NCBI GenBank assembly: GCA_022788105.1
Contig: JALEVZ010000015.1
Coordinates: forward strand, 1 to 49,277
Source: Prevotella sp.
Lineage (GTDB): Bacteria > Bacteroidota > Bacteroidia > Bacteroidales > Bacteroidaceae
Direction: 5' to 3'
Length of the DNA: 49,277 nucleotides
Both the position numbers and the translations under genes were made by a program. Every line of letters starts with the position of its first letter. The first letter of the stretch is position 1. Below the pieces are notes generated by a model that saw nothing but the letters and a program-made list of their open reading frames with translations, ran no database searches and was not told the origin of the DNA. Below are positions 16,789-25,158 of this stretch, one piece after another.

Positions 16789-17928
16789 ATGGACTATACA
16801 TTCTTGCAACACTACTGGTGGTTTATCGTCTCGCTGCTCGGCGCACTACTGGTCTTTCTAATGTTCGTACAGGGAGCCAACTCGCTCGTGTTCAGCCTCG
16901 GCCACACACCCGAAGAGCGCCGCGTAGTGATAAACAGCACCGGTCGCAAATGGGAGATAACGTTCACCACACTCGTGACTTTCGGCGGAGCGTTCTTCGC
17001 CTCGTTCCCACTGTTCTACAGCACTAGCTTCGGCGGAGCCTACTGGCTGTGGATGGTCATACTGTTCTCGTTCGTGCTACAAGCCGTGAGCTATGAGTTC
17101 CAGAACAAACTCGGCAACCTGCTCGGCACACGCACGTTTCAGTGGATGCTCGTTGCCAACGGCATAATAGGTCCGCTGCTGCTCGGCGGAGCTGTCGCCA
17201 CATTCTTCAACGGCTCAAACTTCATCGTCGACAAGGGCAACCTGACCTCTCTACAGCCCGTCATAAGCCACTGGGCAAACGCCAGCTACGGCCTCGACGC
17301 ACTGCTCGACCCGTGGAATCTGCTATTCGGCATGTCCGTGTTTTTCCTTGCCCGCATGCTCGGCACGTTGTACATCATCAACAACGTCGACGACGAGAAC
17401 ATACGCTGCCGCGCATCGGTGCGCCTGCTGGGCTGCACGATAGCCTTTCTGCTGCTCTTCCTGCCGTTCCTCATACGCACTCTGTTGAAAGACGGCTTCG
17501 CCATTGACAAGACCACAGGCATGATAGTCATGGAGTCGGAGAAATATCTCAACAACCTCGTCACGATGTGGCCGCTGCTCGTCATGTTCGCCATCGGCGT
17601 GGCGCTGCTGCTCTACGGCACCGTGCGCACCACCATGAGCAACACCTACATACACGGCATCTGGCCCGCAGGCATCGGCACGGTGCTCGCAGTACTCAGC
17701 CTGTTGCTCTGCGCTGGCTACAACTCCACCGCCTACTACCCGTCCAACGCCGACTTGCAGAGTTCGCTGACCATCGCCAACAGCTGTAGCAGCGAGTTCA
17801 CCCTGCGCACCATGTTCTACGTGTCGCTGCTCGTGCCGTTCGTTGTCGGCTACATAGCCTACGTCTGGTACGTCATGGACAAGAAGAAACTGACGAAGGA
17901 AGAGGTAAGCCAGAACGAGGCGTACTGA
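16789..17928 (+). CDS. cydB: Cytochrome bd oxidase subunit II
   Basis: Partner of CydA in the inner membrane, 379 aa, about eight to nine TM helices. The N-terminus YTFLQHYWWFIVSLLGALL and the loop FVQGANSLVFSLG are typical of Bacteroidota CydB, as are FGGAFFASFPLFYSTSFGGAYW and the C-terminal helix ending YIAYVWYVMDKKKLT. It begins 43 nt after cydA. The stop is followed by a strong hairpin at 17961-18009, which closes the operon. Confidence 0.93.
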   Translation: MDYTFLQHYWWFIVSLLGALLVFLMFVQGANSLVFSLGHTPEERRVVINSTGRKWEITFTTLVTFGGAFFASFPLFYSTSFGGAYWLWMVILFSFVLQAVSYEFQNKLGNLLGTRTFQWMLVANGIIGPLLLGGAVATFFNGSNFIVDKGNLTSLQPVISHWANASYGLDALLDPWNLLFGMSVFFLARMLGTLYIINNVDDENIRCRASVRLLGCTIAFLLLFLPFLIRTLLKDGFAIDKTTGMIVMESEKYLNNLVTMWPLLVMFAIGVALLLYGTVRTTMSNTYIHGIWPAGIGTVLAVLSLLLCAGYNSTAYYPSNADLQSSLTIANSCSSEFTLRTMFYVSLLVPFVVGYIAYVWYVMDKKKLTKEEVSQNEAY

Positions 17929-17960
17929 CCCCTGACAGCCACTGGCTGATATAAAAAGCA

Positions 17961-18009
17961 AAATCTCCACCGCAGCACAGGCACTTGGTCTATGCTACGG
18001 TGGAGATTT
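17961..18009. terminator. Hairpin terminator after cydB
   Basis: Perfect 12-bp stem (aaatctccaccg / cggtggagattt) with an inner agca/tgct pairing in the loop, followed by cattttatg. It lies 32 nt after the cydB stop codon and just before the second composite repeat element. Confidence 0.85.
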
Positions 18010-18036
18010 CATTTTATGCCAAATTCACAGAAACGG

Positions 18037-18213
18037 GTTTTTTCGTGACACTTTGCCACGTTTTAGCCGTTTTTGCTTACGCCAATTCTTAACACATGTT
18101 AAAACTGTCGCGACGTTCCCACTACGGCCCTTTGGGCTTGTCAAAGGGTCCATTTGACAGCCTCACTACGGCCCTATGAGGACGCCAAACTGCCCCTTTC
18201 ATTTTGTCAAACG
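18037..18213. repeat. Composite repeat element, copy B
   Basis: Same organisation and orientation as the element at 5485-5660. Leader 18037-18113 contains tgacactttgccacg, cttacgccaa and hairpin ttaacacatgttaa. Four 22-bp units start at 18114, 18136, 18158 and 18180 with left words cactacgg, caaagggt, cactacgg, caaactgc and inverted right words. Trailer is ttttgtcaaacgg. Pairings include ccctttg with caaaggg (units 1 and 2), and a nested tttg, cctca with tgagg, caaa. The leader and trailer are much better conserved between the copies than the unit words. It ends 8 nt from the stop codon of the minus-strand gene at 18222. Confidence 0.85.
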
Positions 18214-18221
18214 GCAGTGCC

Positions 18222-18641
18222 CTATCTGCGGGCGCTGTCGGTATTGTAGTCGTTGGGGCTGATGGTGATGTTATAAAGCAGCTTACCGGGCTTGGAATTG
18301 GAGTACATGAGGTATCTGAAACAGAAGCCCGCCTCCTTGTAAGCCTTCAGTCCGGTGTTTGCGGCAAGCTCTTCTCTCAGTCCGTCGCTTATATTCTGCC
18401 AGTGCGCCTTTATAAGTTCCTCGTTGTCCATCTTACCGTTCACACAACAGAAGTAGGTGTATGTGCGCGTCGGAATGTCAAACACCACACTGTCGGTACG
18501 CACGGAGTTGGTCCACGGCGTAGGGCAGTTTTTCTCAGTATATTCCCACGCCTCACGCTGTGCGCGCTTCTCCAGACTCTCATGACACGACACCAACAAA
18601 GCCGCCACGGCGGCAAGCATCAACAAATATTTTCTCATCAT
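18222..18641 (-). CDS. Small hypothetical lipoprotein
   Basis: Predicted lipoprotein of 139 aa: signal MMRKYLLMLAAVAALLVSC with Cys at residue 19 as the lipobox. The mature part begins HESLEKRAQREAWEYTEKNCPTP and contains RTYTYFCCVNG and a C-terminal beta-like stretch (LMYSNSKPGKLLYNITISP). I do not recognise a named domain. Transcribed alone between cydB and lepA with its own promoter about 70 nt upstream. Function unknown. Confidence 0.72.
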   Translation of the reverse strand: MMRKYLLMLAAVAALLVSCHESLEKRAQREAWEYTEKNCPTPWTNSVRTDSVVFDIPTRTYTYFCCVNGKMDNEELIKAHWQNISDGLREELAANTGLKAYKEAGFCFRYLMYSNSKPGKLLYNITISPNDYNTDSARR

Positions 18642-18714
18642 CTTGTATTTACGTAAACTATGATTTTATTGTCAATTCACATTATTTTTATGCGAAGTAA
18701 GTTAATATTTTCCA

Positions 18715-18722
18715 CAAAGTTA
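18715..18722 (-). promoter_or_regulatory. -7 promoter box for the small lipoprotein gene
   Basis: Minus-strand reading is taactttg. It sits only 23 bp from the oppositely directed lepA box, so the two promoters overlap and may compete for polymerase. Confidence 0.6.
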
Positions 18723-18745
18723 CTCTTAAATTCAGAAAAATCTGC

Positions 18746-18753
18746 TAACTTTG
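18746..18753 (+). promoter_or_regulatory. -7 promoter box for lepA
   Basis: The sequence taactttg followed by ca matches TAnnTTTG, 22 nt before the lepA start at 18776. The leader is very short. Confidence 0.65.
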
Positions 18754-18775
18754 CATGTAAAAGTGATTTAAATCA

Positions 18776-20557
18776 ATGGATAATATAAGAAATTTCTGCA
18801 TCATAGCCCATATCGACCACGGCAAATCAACTATCGCCGACAGACTGTTGGAGCGTACCAACACCATTAAAGTAACAGAAGGCCAGATGCTTGACAACAT
18901 GGATCTCGAGAGAGAGAGAGGCATCACCATTAAGAGCCACGCCATACAGATGGAATATGAGCTTGACGGACAGAAATATATACTCAACCTTATAGACACT
19001 CCGGGACACGTAGACTTCTCATACGAGGTGTCGCGAAGCATCGCCGCCTGCGAAGGAGCGCTGCTTATAGTAGACGCCAGCCAGGGAGTGCAGGCACAGA
19101 CCATCTCAAACCTGTACATGGCAATAGACCATGACTTGGAAATCATACCTGTCATCAACAAGATAGACATGCCGAGCGCCATGCCAGATGAGGTAGAAGA
19201 CGAGATTGTAGAGCTTATAGGCTGCGACCCGTCCGACATCATACGTGCCTCCGGCAAGACCGGCGAAGGCATTGACGAGATACTGCGTGCCGTGGTGGAG
19301 CGTGTGCCCCATCCCACTGGCGACAAGGACGCGCCGCTACAGGCTCTCATCTTCGACTCCGTGTTCAACTCGTTCCGTGGCATCATTGCCTACTTCAAGA
19401 TTGAAAACGGCTGCATAAACAAAGGCGACAAGGTGAAGTTCTTCAACACAGGCATGGAGTATGACGCCGACGAGGTGGGCGTGCTGAAGATGGACATGAT
19501 TCCACGTCAGCGCCTCGAGACTGGTGAGGTGGGATATATCATCAGCGGAATAAAAGACGCCACCGAGGTAAAGGTTGGCGATACCATAACACATATTGCA
19601 CGTCCGTGCGAGAAAGCCATCGCCGGATTCCAGGAGGTGAAGCCAATGGTGTTTGCCGGCGTCTACCCCATAGAGCCGAGCGAATATGAGAATCTGCGCG
19701 CGTCGCTTGAGAAACTGCAACTCAACGACGCGTCGCTCACGTTCCAGCCAGAGTCGTCGGTAGCGTTGGGATTCGGATTCCGATGCGGATTCCTGGGTCT
19801 GCTGCACATGGAAATCGTGCAGGAGCGTCTCGACCGCGAGTTCGACATGGACGTCATCACCACCGTGCCCAACGTGTCGTACATGGTGTATGACAAGCAG
19901 GGACACTCTAAAGAGGTGCACAACCCGTCGGGACTGCCCGACCTCACACTCATCGACCACATCGAAGAGCCGTACATACGCGCCAGCATCATCACCACCG
20001 CCAACTTCATTGGACCCATCATGACGCTGTGTCTCGACAAGCGTGGCGAACTAATCAAGCAGGAGTATGTCAGCGGCAACCGCGTGGAGCTGCACTTCAT
20101 GATGCCGCTCGGCGAAATCGTAATCGACTTCTACGACAAGCTGAAGTCTATAAGCAAAGGCTATGCGTCGTTTGACTACCACATAGACGGATTCCGTCCG
20201 TCAAAGCTCGCTAAGCTCGACATTCTGCTCAACGGCGAGCCTGTCGATGCTCTGTCGGCATTGGCGTTTCAAGACAACGCTGTGACGCTCGGCAGACGCA
20301 TGTGCGAAAAGTTGAAAGACCTTATCCCGCGCCAGCAGTTCGACATAGCCATCCAGGCTGCCATCGGCTCAAAGATTGTGGCACGCGAGACAGTGAAGTG
20401 TGTGCGTAAAGACGTGACCGCGAAATGTTATGGCGGCGACGTGAGCCGTAAGCGTAAACTTCTCGAAAAGCAGAAGAAGGGTAAGAAGCGCATGAAGCAA
20501 ATCGGCAACGTGGAAGTGCCACAGAAAGCGTTCCTCGCTGTACTCAAACTTGATTGA
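18776..20557 (+). CDS. lepA: Elongation factor 4 (LepA), ribosome back-translocase GTPase
   Basis: Translational GTPase of 593 aa, the normal length. G motifs are all present: [16 protein letters not shown] (G1), GITIKSH (G2), [12 protein letters not shown] (G3), NKIDMP (G4) near residue 130. Domain II, the EF-G-like domains ([20 protein letters not shown] near 345) and the LepA-specific C-terminal domain ending [22 protein letters not shown] are all seen. Role: promotes back-translocation or assists 30S assembly under ionic stress. It precedes the Crp/Fnr gene by 82 nt; a shared transcript is possible. Confidence 0.97.
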   Translation: MDNIRNFCIIAHIDHGKSTIADRLLERTNTIKVTEGQMLDNMDLERERGITIKSHAIQMEYELDGQKYILNLIDTPGHVDFSYEVSRSIAACEGALLIVDASQGVQAQTISNLYMAIDHDLEIIPVINKIDMPSAMPDEVEDEIVELIGCDPSDIIRASGKTGEGIDEILRAVVERVPHPTGDKDAPLQALIFDSVFNSFRGIIAYFKIENGCINKGDKVKFFNTGMEYDADEVGVLKMDMIPRQRLETGEVGYIISGIKDATEVKVGDTITHIARPCEKAIAGFQEVKPMVFAGVYPIEPSEYENLRASLEKLQLNDASLTFQPESSVALGFGFRCGFLGLLHMEIVQERLDREFDMDVITTVPNVSYMVYDKQGHSKEVHNPSGLPDLTLIDHIEEPYIRASIITTANFIGPIMTLCLDKRGELIKQEYVSGNRVELHFMMPLGEIVIDFYDKLKSISKGYASFDYHIDGFRPSKLAKLDILLNGEPVDALSALAFQDNAVTLGRRMCEKLKDLIPRQQFDIAIQAAIGSKIVARETVKCVRKDVTAKCYGGDVSRKRKLLEKQKKGKKRMKQIGNVEVPQKAFLAVLKLD

Positions 20558-20639
20558 CCAAACACTGACGAGCAACTATCGTCAAATCATAAAAAAGCAG
20601 AAGATGGATATTCACTAAACATAGAAAGGCAGAATCATA

Positions 20640-21236
20640 ATGAAAGAGCCCCTAAGTACCAAGCGTGATATTGCACGCGAATTGGCGCGTAAATACAGCA
20701 CCATGACACACGACGAGCTTGACACGCTTGAGAGCATATTGGTGCCTATGAAATTTAACAAAGGCCAGATGATATTGCAAGAAGGCGAAGTGTGCCGCTG
20801 CTTCTACTACATAGACCGCGGCCTCTTGAGACAATTCTACCACAAACACGGCAAAGAGGTGACCGAACATATCGGCGAAGACCACACCATCGTCATGTGC
20901 ATAGAGAGTCTGTTCCGCGAAGAGCCTACACATCTGGAGGTTGAAGCTCTTGAGGCATCTGTTGTATATGCTATTCCAAAGGTAGACCTCGAGCGTGTGG
21001 CGCTACACAATGTCAACATCCAGATTATGTATCGCAAGATTCTGGAGGAGAGCCTCATCCTGTCACAGGTACATGCCGACCTCGTGAGATTTGAGACGGC
21101 ACACGACCGCTACAAGAGAATGTGTAAGCTCATGCCGCAGGTTGTGCTGCGCGCCCCGCTGGTGTATATCGCCAGCTACCTGCAGATGACACCGGAGACG
21201 CTGTCACGTGTACGCTCGTCCATACTGCTCGACTAA
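20640..21236 (+). CDS. Crp/Fnr family transcriptional regulator
   Basis: Cytosolic regulator of 198 aa with an N-terminal cyclic-nucleotide-binding fold (residues ~20-130, KGQMILQEGEVCRCFYYIDRGLLRQFY) and a short C-terminal helix-turn-helix (residues ~165-198, APLVYIASYLQMTPETLSRVRSS). No cysteine cluster of FNR type is visible. The nucleotide-binding fold is typical of the small CRP-like regulators of Bacteroidota, whose effectors are mostly unknown. The stop is followed at once by a 23-bp tandem duplication and a strong terminator. What it regulates cannot be told from context. Confidence 0.9.
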   Translation: MKEPLSTKRDIARELARKYSTMTHDELDTLESILVPMKFNKGQMILQEGEVCRCFYYIDRGLLRQFYHKHGKEVTEHIGEDHTIVMCIESLFREEPTHLEVEALEASVVYAIPKVDLERVALHNVNIQIMYRKILEESLILSQVHADLVRFETAHDRYKRMCKLMPQVVLRAPLVYIASYLQMTPETLSRVRSSILLD

Positions 21237-21240
21237 CAAG

Positions 21241-21286
21241 ACGGCGGTCTATACTCACAAACGACGGCGGTATATTCCCACAAACG
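21241..21286. repeat. Two-unit 23-bp tandem repeat after the Crp/Fnr gene
   Basis: Units at 21241 and 21264 share acggcggt and cacaaacg with a few changes between. The period is 23 bp, the exception to the 22-bp rule of the other arrays. It starts 4 nt after the stop codon and runs into the terminator stem. Confidence 0.75.
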
Positions 21287-21332
21287 CAAGCAGCCCGGAA
21301 AAGCATTAATAGCTTTCCGGGCTGCTTGCGTT
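21283..21332. terminator. Strong bidirectional terminator between Crp/Fnr gene and acyl-CoA synthetase
   Basis: Stem of about 21 bp with one bulged A: aacgcaagcagcccgg pairs with ccgggctgcttgcgtt and the stem continues to a 7-nt loop (attaata). It lies in a convergent gap and overlaps the end of the tandem repeat. Confidence 0.9.
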
Positions 21333-21371
21333 ATGTTATGTCCGATCGTTTATTACACGTTGGACAGAGCT

Positions 21372-23036
21372 TTATGCGTCTTGATAGAGATAGCGTTTGA
21401 TGCTCTTCTTCGGAGTCTTCTCAAACTCTTCCTCATGTATTTTTATTGCAGATATCTTGCTATAAGCTGGCATCTGCTCGTTCAACTCCTGACGGTTCTG
21501 CTCCATGACAGCTTCTATGTCTTCGTTGGTGAGGTGCAGGTTCTTGGCTTCGTCATAGTCTGGATGTACCAGTCCCACGAGTTTGTCGCCTCGCTGTATT
21601 ACCACGCTCTCGCTAACAAGTGCCATTGAGTTGAACTTGTCTTCTATCTCCTCCGGATAAATGTTCTGTCCGTTGGCGCTGAGAAGCATGTTCTTTGAGC
21701 GGCCTTTTATGAAAACATTGCCATCGGCGTCCATAGTGCCGAGGTCGCCGGTGTGGTACCAACCGTCCTTGTCTATGGTGTTGCGTGTGGCTTCGTCGTT
21801 CTTGTAATAGCCCAACATCACGTTCATACCGCGAGCGAGTATCTCTCCGGGCACATTCTCGGGGTCGGCGCTGTTAATCTTCACCTCCATGTGAACCACA
21901 GGTTTGCCACATGAGCCAGGCACGAACTCTTGGTAGTCTGCATAACAGATGATGGGGGCACACTCTGTTGCACCATATCCCACGGTGTAGGGGAACTCTA
22001 TGCGTCTGAGGAACTGCTCCACCTCCTGATTGAAGGCGGCTCCTCCGATGATGATTTCGTAGAACTGACCACCGAAAGCGTTCTTCACCTGGTCGCAAAT
22101 CTTTTGGTTTACCTTGCGGTTGAGCAACGGCATGTTAAGCAATAGACGCATGCGGTTGTTCTGAATCTTGGGGAACACCTTCTTGCGGATAATCTTTTCT
22201 ATAACCAAAGGCACTGCAATGATGACGGCAGGCTTTACCTCTGAGAATGCCTGTGCGATGATGGCTGGGCTGGGAACACGTGTGAGGTAGTAGATGTGGC
22301 AGCCGTGCAGGAACTCAAACATGAACTCAAACGACATGCCATACATGTGCGCCATAGGCAGAATGCTTATCACGTTGTCGCCAGCATTAACCTTCTTGCC
22401 AATCACATTCATGGCAAAGTCGTAGTTGCTCCACAACGCACGGTAAGGAATCATCACACCCTTTGAGAAGCCTGTAGTGCCACTTGTGTAGTTGATAAGA
22501 GCCATTTCCTCACCGCTTTGCTCCCTGCGGTAGTGGACATGCTCCTTTCGGAAGTACTTCGGGAACTTCTTACCAAACATCTCATTGAGGTGCTCACGCG
22601 CATAAGTAAGCTTCTCTGTACGCGACACTACAAGCGAATAGTCAGGTATGTAGACAATGCCTTCAAGGCCAGGCATCTTGGTTGCGTCGATTACTGTTGC
22701 CACTACATCACCGACAAACAGCAGTTTGGCGTCGCTATGGTTGACGATGTTGTGTATCTGCTCGGCAGTAAACTCATGAAGTATGGGCACTGCCACGGCA
22801 CCGTAAGTAAGCGTTGCGAGGAATGCGACAGCCCAGCAAGCGCTGTTGCGACCGCACAAGGCAATCTTGTCACCCTCTTTCACACCACTGTTTTCAAACA
22901 TGATGTGCAACTTTTCAATCTTTCTTGCCACATCATGATATTGCAAAGTGGCACCCTTAAAGTCGGTAAGAGCGTCACGATCCCAATTGTTTACGATGCT
23001 CTTCTCTATGAGCGCGTTAAAACTTTCCATCTCCAT
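21372..23036 (-). CDS. Long-chain acyl-CoA synthetase (AMP-forming), paralogue 1
   Basis: Adenylate-forming enzyme that activates fatty acids with ATP and CoA; 554 aa from the chosen start (MEMESFNALIEKS). Signature motifs: YTSGTTGFSKGVM (P-loop-like), GYGATECAP, GWYHTGDLG, and KSIKRYLYQDA near the C-terminus carrying the catalytic lysine. It is a close paralogue of the next gene (23324-24994), aligned over the full length with the same order and the same ending KTPKKSIKRYLY. The start at 23036 matches the paralogue's N-terminus; a further upstream ATG would add nine residues. Whether the substrates are exogenous fatty acids or recycled lipids is unknown. Confidence 0.92.
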   Translation of the reverse strand: MEMESFNALIEKSIVNNWDRDALTDFKGATLQYHDVARKIEKLHIMFENSGVKEGDKIALCGRNSACWAVAFLATLTYGAVAVPILHEFTAEQIHNIVNHSDAKLLFVGDVVATVIDATKMPGLEGIVYIPDYSLVVSRTEKLTYAREHLNEMFGKKFPKYFRKEHVHYRREQSGEEMALINYTSGTTGFSKGVMIPYRALWSNYDFAMNVIGKKVNAGDNVISILPMAHMYGMSFEFMFEFLHGCHIYYLTRVPSPAIIAQAFSEVKPAVIIAVPLVIEKIIRKKVFPKIQNNRMRLLLNMPLLNRKVNQKICDQVKNAFGGQFYEIIIGGAAFNQEVEQFLRRIEFPYTVGYGATECAPIICYADYQEFVPGSCGKPVVHMEVKINSADPENVPGEILARGMNVMLGYYKNDEATRNTIDKDGWYHTGDLGTMDADGNVFIKGRSKNMLLSANGQNIYPEEIEDKFNSMALVSESVVIQRGDKLVGLVHPDYDEAKNLHLTNEDIEAVMEQNRQELNEQMPAYSKISAIKIHEEEFEKTPKKSIKRYLYQDA

Positions 23037-23132
23037 CTCACTAATTTTGTCTTGTGATGGCACGGCCGCCGCATGCAGGCGCCCATGTCGTTGTTGTTTG
23101 TTTTTTAAATAGTCCGTAGCTTAAAAAATCCG

Positions 23133-23286
23133 GAAGCTGCATCCGTTTAACAGTCATGTGGCACTCGTTATATTGCCATGTAGCGCTACTCTATGGGCAA
23201 CAGTACGCCTCTTAACGCATTGCTGTGCAGAGATTAGCGCGTGGTAATACGCCATTGAGCGCATGACCATACACCACAGCGTGTCT
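23133..23286. repeat. Degenerate 22-bp array, about seven units, between the acyl-CoA synthetase genes
   Basis: Phased at 23133, 23155, 23177, 23199, 23221, 23243 and 23265. Identity between units is low, but in this phase positions 7-9 read purine-C-purine in all seven. Pairs of units share longer words: catgtggc and catgtagc (units 2 and 3), gtacgcct and atacgcca (units 4 and 6). It lies 38 nt 3' of the second synthetase stop codon. This reads as an old, decayed array; a computed autocorrelation should confirm it. Confidence 0.5.
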
Positions 23287-23323
23287 GCCGCAGCGATGGC
23301 GGCAGGCGCTGTCAGTACCAACG

Positions 23324-24994
23324 TCAGTCTATTTCGCGGTAAAGATAACGTTTGATGCTCTTCTTCGGAGTTTTTACAAACTCCTCTTCATGGAGTCTGA
23401 TCTCAGAGATTTTGCAGAAAGGTGGCAACTGGCTGTTAAGCTGTTGGCGGTTCTGCTCCATAATATTGTTCAGGTCCTCGTCGCTAAATCCCATCGCTTT
23501 GGCTTCGTCATAGTCGGGATGAACCAGTCCGACGAGTCGTTCACCCTTCTGTACGATAAGGCTTTCGCCGACCATTGCCATGGAATTGAGCTTATCTTCA
23601 ATCTCCTCGGGATAGACGTTTTGACCGTTTGACCCGAGCAGCATGTTCTTTTTGCGTCCTCTAATATATAGGTGTCCGTCGGCAGAGATAGTGCCGAGGT
23701 CGCCAGTATGGTACCACCCGTCGGCGTCGAGCACCTCACGTGTGGCTTCTTCGTTCTTATAGTAGCCGAGCATGGTGTTCAGTCCGCGCGACAACACTTC
23801 TCCCGGCACATTCTCCTGGTCGCTACTGTCAACGCGAATCTCCATGTGTTTCACTGCCATTCCGCACGAACCAGGTAGGAATTTATCCTTATTGGTGAAC
23901 GTGATGAGCGGTGCTGTCTCCGTCGTACCATATCCTACAGTGATGGGGAAGCCTATATCTACAAGGAAAGCCTCCACCTCTTGGTTCAGAGCTGCACCTC
24001 CTGTTATCACCTCATAAGCCTTTCCGCCAAACACTTCGTACACCATCTCACACACTTTCGCTTTGATTCTCTTGCCTACGACAGGCATGCTAAGCAGCAA
24101 GCGCATGCGGTTGGTCTGCATGATGGGGAACACTTTCTTGCGCACTATCTTCTCTATAATCATCGGCACCGCCACGATGAGCGACGGTTTGACCTCTGCA
24201 AAAGCCTCCGCTATAAGCGACGGCGATGGCAGACGAGTAAGGAAGAAAAGATGATTGCCGTTTACAAAGCCGTACAAGAACTCCACCATCAAGCCATACA
24301 TGTGTGCCATGGGCAGTATGCTGACGATGTTTGAACCGCTCTTCACGTGCTTTCCGAGTTCCTCAAGCACATAGTCAAGATTGCCCCAGAGTGCACGATA
24401 AGGAATCATCACACCCTTTGAAAAACCTGTTGTGCCGCTGGTGTAGTTGATAAGAGCCAACTCCTCCGGCGACTTCTCCTTATAATAAGACACGTGTTCC
24501 TTACGGAAGAACTTCGGAAACTTCTTTCCAAATATCTCGTTCAGGTGCTCACGCGCATACGAAAGTTTCTCCGAGCGCGACATCATAAGGGAGAAATCTG
24601 GTAAATAAACCAATCCCTCGATGTCGGGCATATTGTCCGGCTCGATGGTCGGTGCAACCACATCGCCCACAAACAGCAACTTAGAGTCGCTGTGGTTTAC
24701 GATGTTATATATCTGCTCAGGAGTAAATTCATGCTGTATAGGCACCGCCACGGCGCCGTAAGTTAGCACCGCCAGGAATGTGACAGCCCAATGATTGCTA
24801 TTACGTCCGCAAAGAGCTATCTTGTCGCCGGGCACTACACCGCTGTTCTCGAATATGATATGTAGCTTCTCTATCTTCCTTGCTACGTCATGAAACTGCA
24901 GTGTTGCTCCTTTATAATCGGTAAGGGCATCGTGGTCCCAATTGCTTATTACGCTTTTTTCAATATATGAGTTGAAACTGGGTATTGGTGTCAT
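23324..24994 (-). CDS. Long-chain acyl-CoA synthetase (AMP-forming), paralogue 2
   Basis: Second AMP-binding enzyme of 556 aa from the chosen start (MTPIPSFNSYIEKSVISNWD). Motifs are the same as in its neighbour: YTSGTTGFSKGVM, GYGTTETAP, GWYHTGDLG, and a C-terminal KTPKKSIKRYLY. Residues differ mainly in the acyl-pocket region (~230-340), so the two may differ in chain-length preference, which is inference. A promoter with both -7 and -33 elements lies directly upstream (25018-25050). The start was set at 24994 because the leader from 25048 contains that promoter. A tandem duplication is the simplest origin. Confidence 0.92.
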   Translation of the reverse strand: MTPIPSFNSYIEKSVISNWDHDALTDYKGATLQFHDVARKIEKLHIIFENSGVVPGDKIALCGRNSNHWAVTFLAVLTYGAVAVPIQHEFTPEQIYNIVNHSDSKLLFVGDVVAPTIEPDNMPDIEGLVYLPDFSLMMSRSEKLSYAREHLNEIFGKKFPKFFRKEHVSYYKEKSPEELALINYTSGTTGFSKGVMIPYRALWGNLDYVLEELGKHVKSGSNIVSILPMAHMYGLMVEFLYGFVNGNHLFFLTRLPSPSLIAEAFAEVKPSLIVAVPMIIEKIVRKKVFPIMQTNRMRLLLSMPVVGKRIKAKVCEMVYEVFGGKAYEVITGGAALNQEVEAFLVDIGFPITVGYGTTETAPLITFTNKDKFLPGSCGMAVKHMEIRVDSSDQENVPGEVLSRGLNTMLGYYKNEEATREVLDADGWYHTGDLGTISADGHLYIRGRKKNMLLGSNGQNVYPEEIEDKLNSMAMVGESLIVQKGERLVGLVHPDYDEAKAMGFSDEDLNNIMEQNRQQLNSQLPPFCKISEIRLHEEEFVKTPKKSIKRYLYREID

Positions 24995-25017
24995 TGCACA
25001 ATGTTCAAAAGTTTGTG

Positions 25018-25050
25018 CAAAGATAACACCTTTATTGCACGATGCCAAAA
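25018..25050 (-). promoter_or_regulatory. Complete Bacteroidota promoter for the acyl-CoA synthetase pair
   Basis: On the minus strand, ttttg (25050-25046) is separated by 20 nt from tatctttg (25025-25018), matching the -33/-7 consensus TTTG and TAnnTTTG. The start codon at 24994 follows about 23 nt further, so the leader is short. Confidence 0.75.
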
Positions 25051-25158
25051 GTTTTGTGCAGTTTTTTACATTTACATGCCATATTTATGTCAAACTGAAC
25101 AAATCTTACAACAAAACCGTCTTTATTGCGCCGACAACCGAACCAGGTTCAGCGACCT

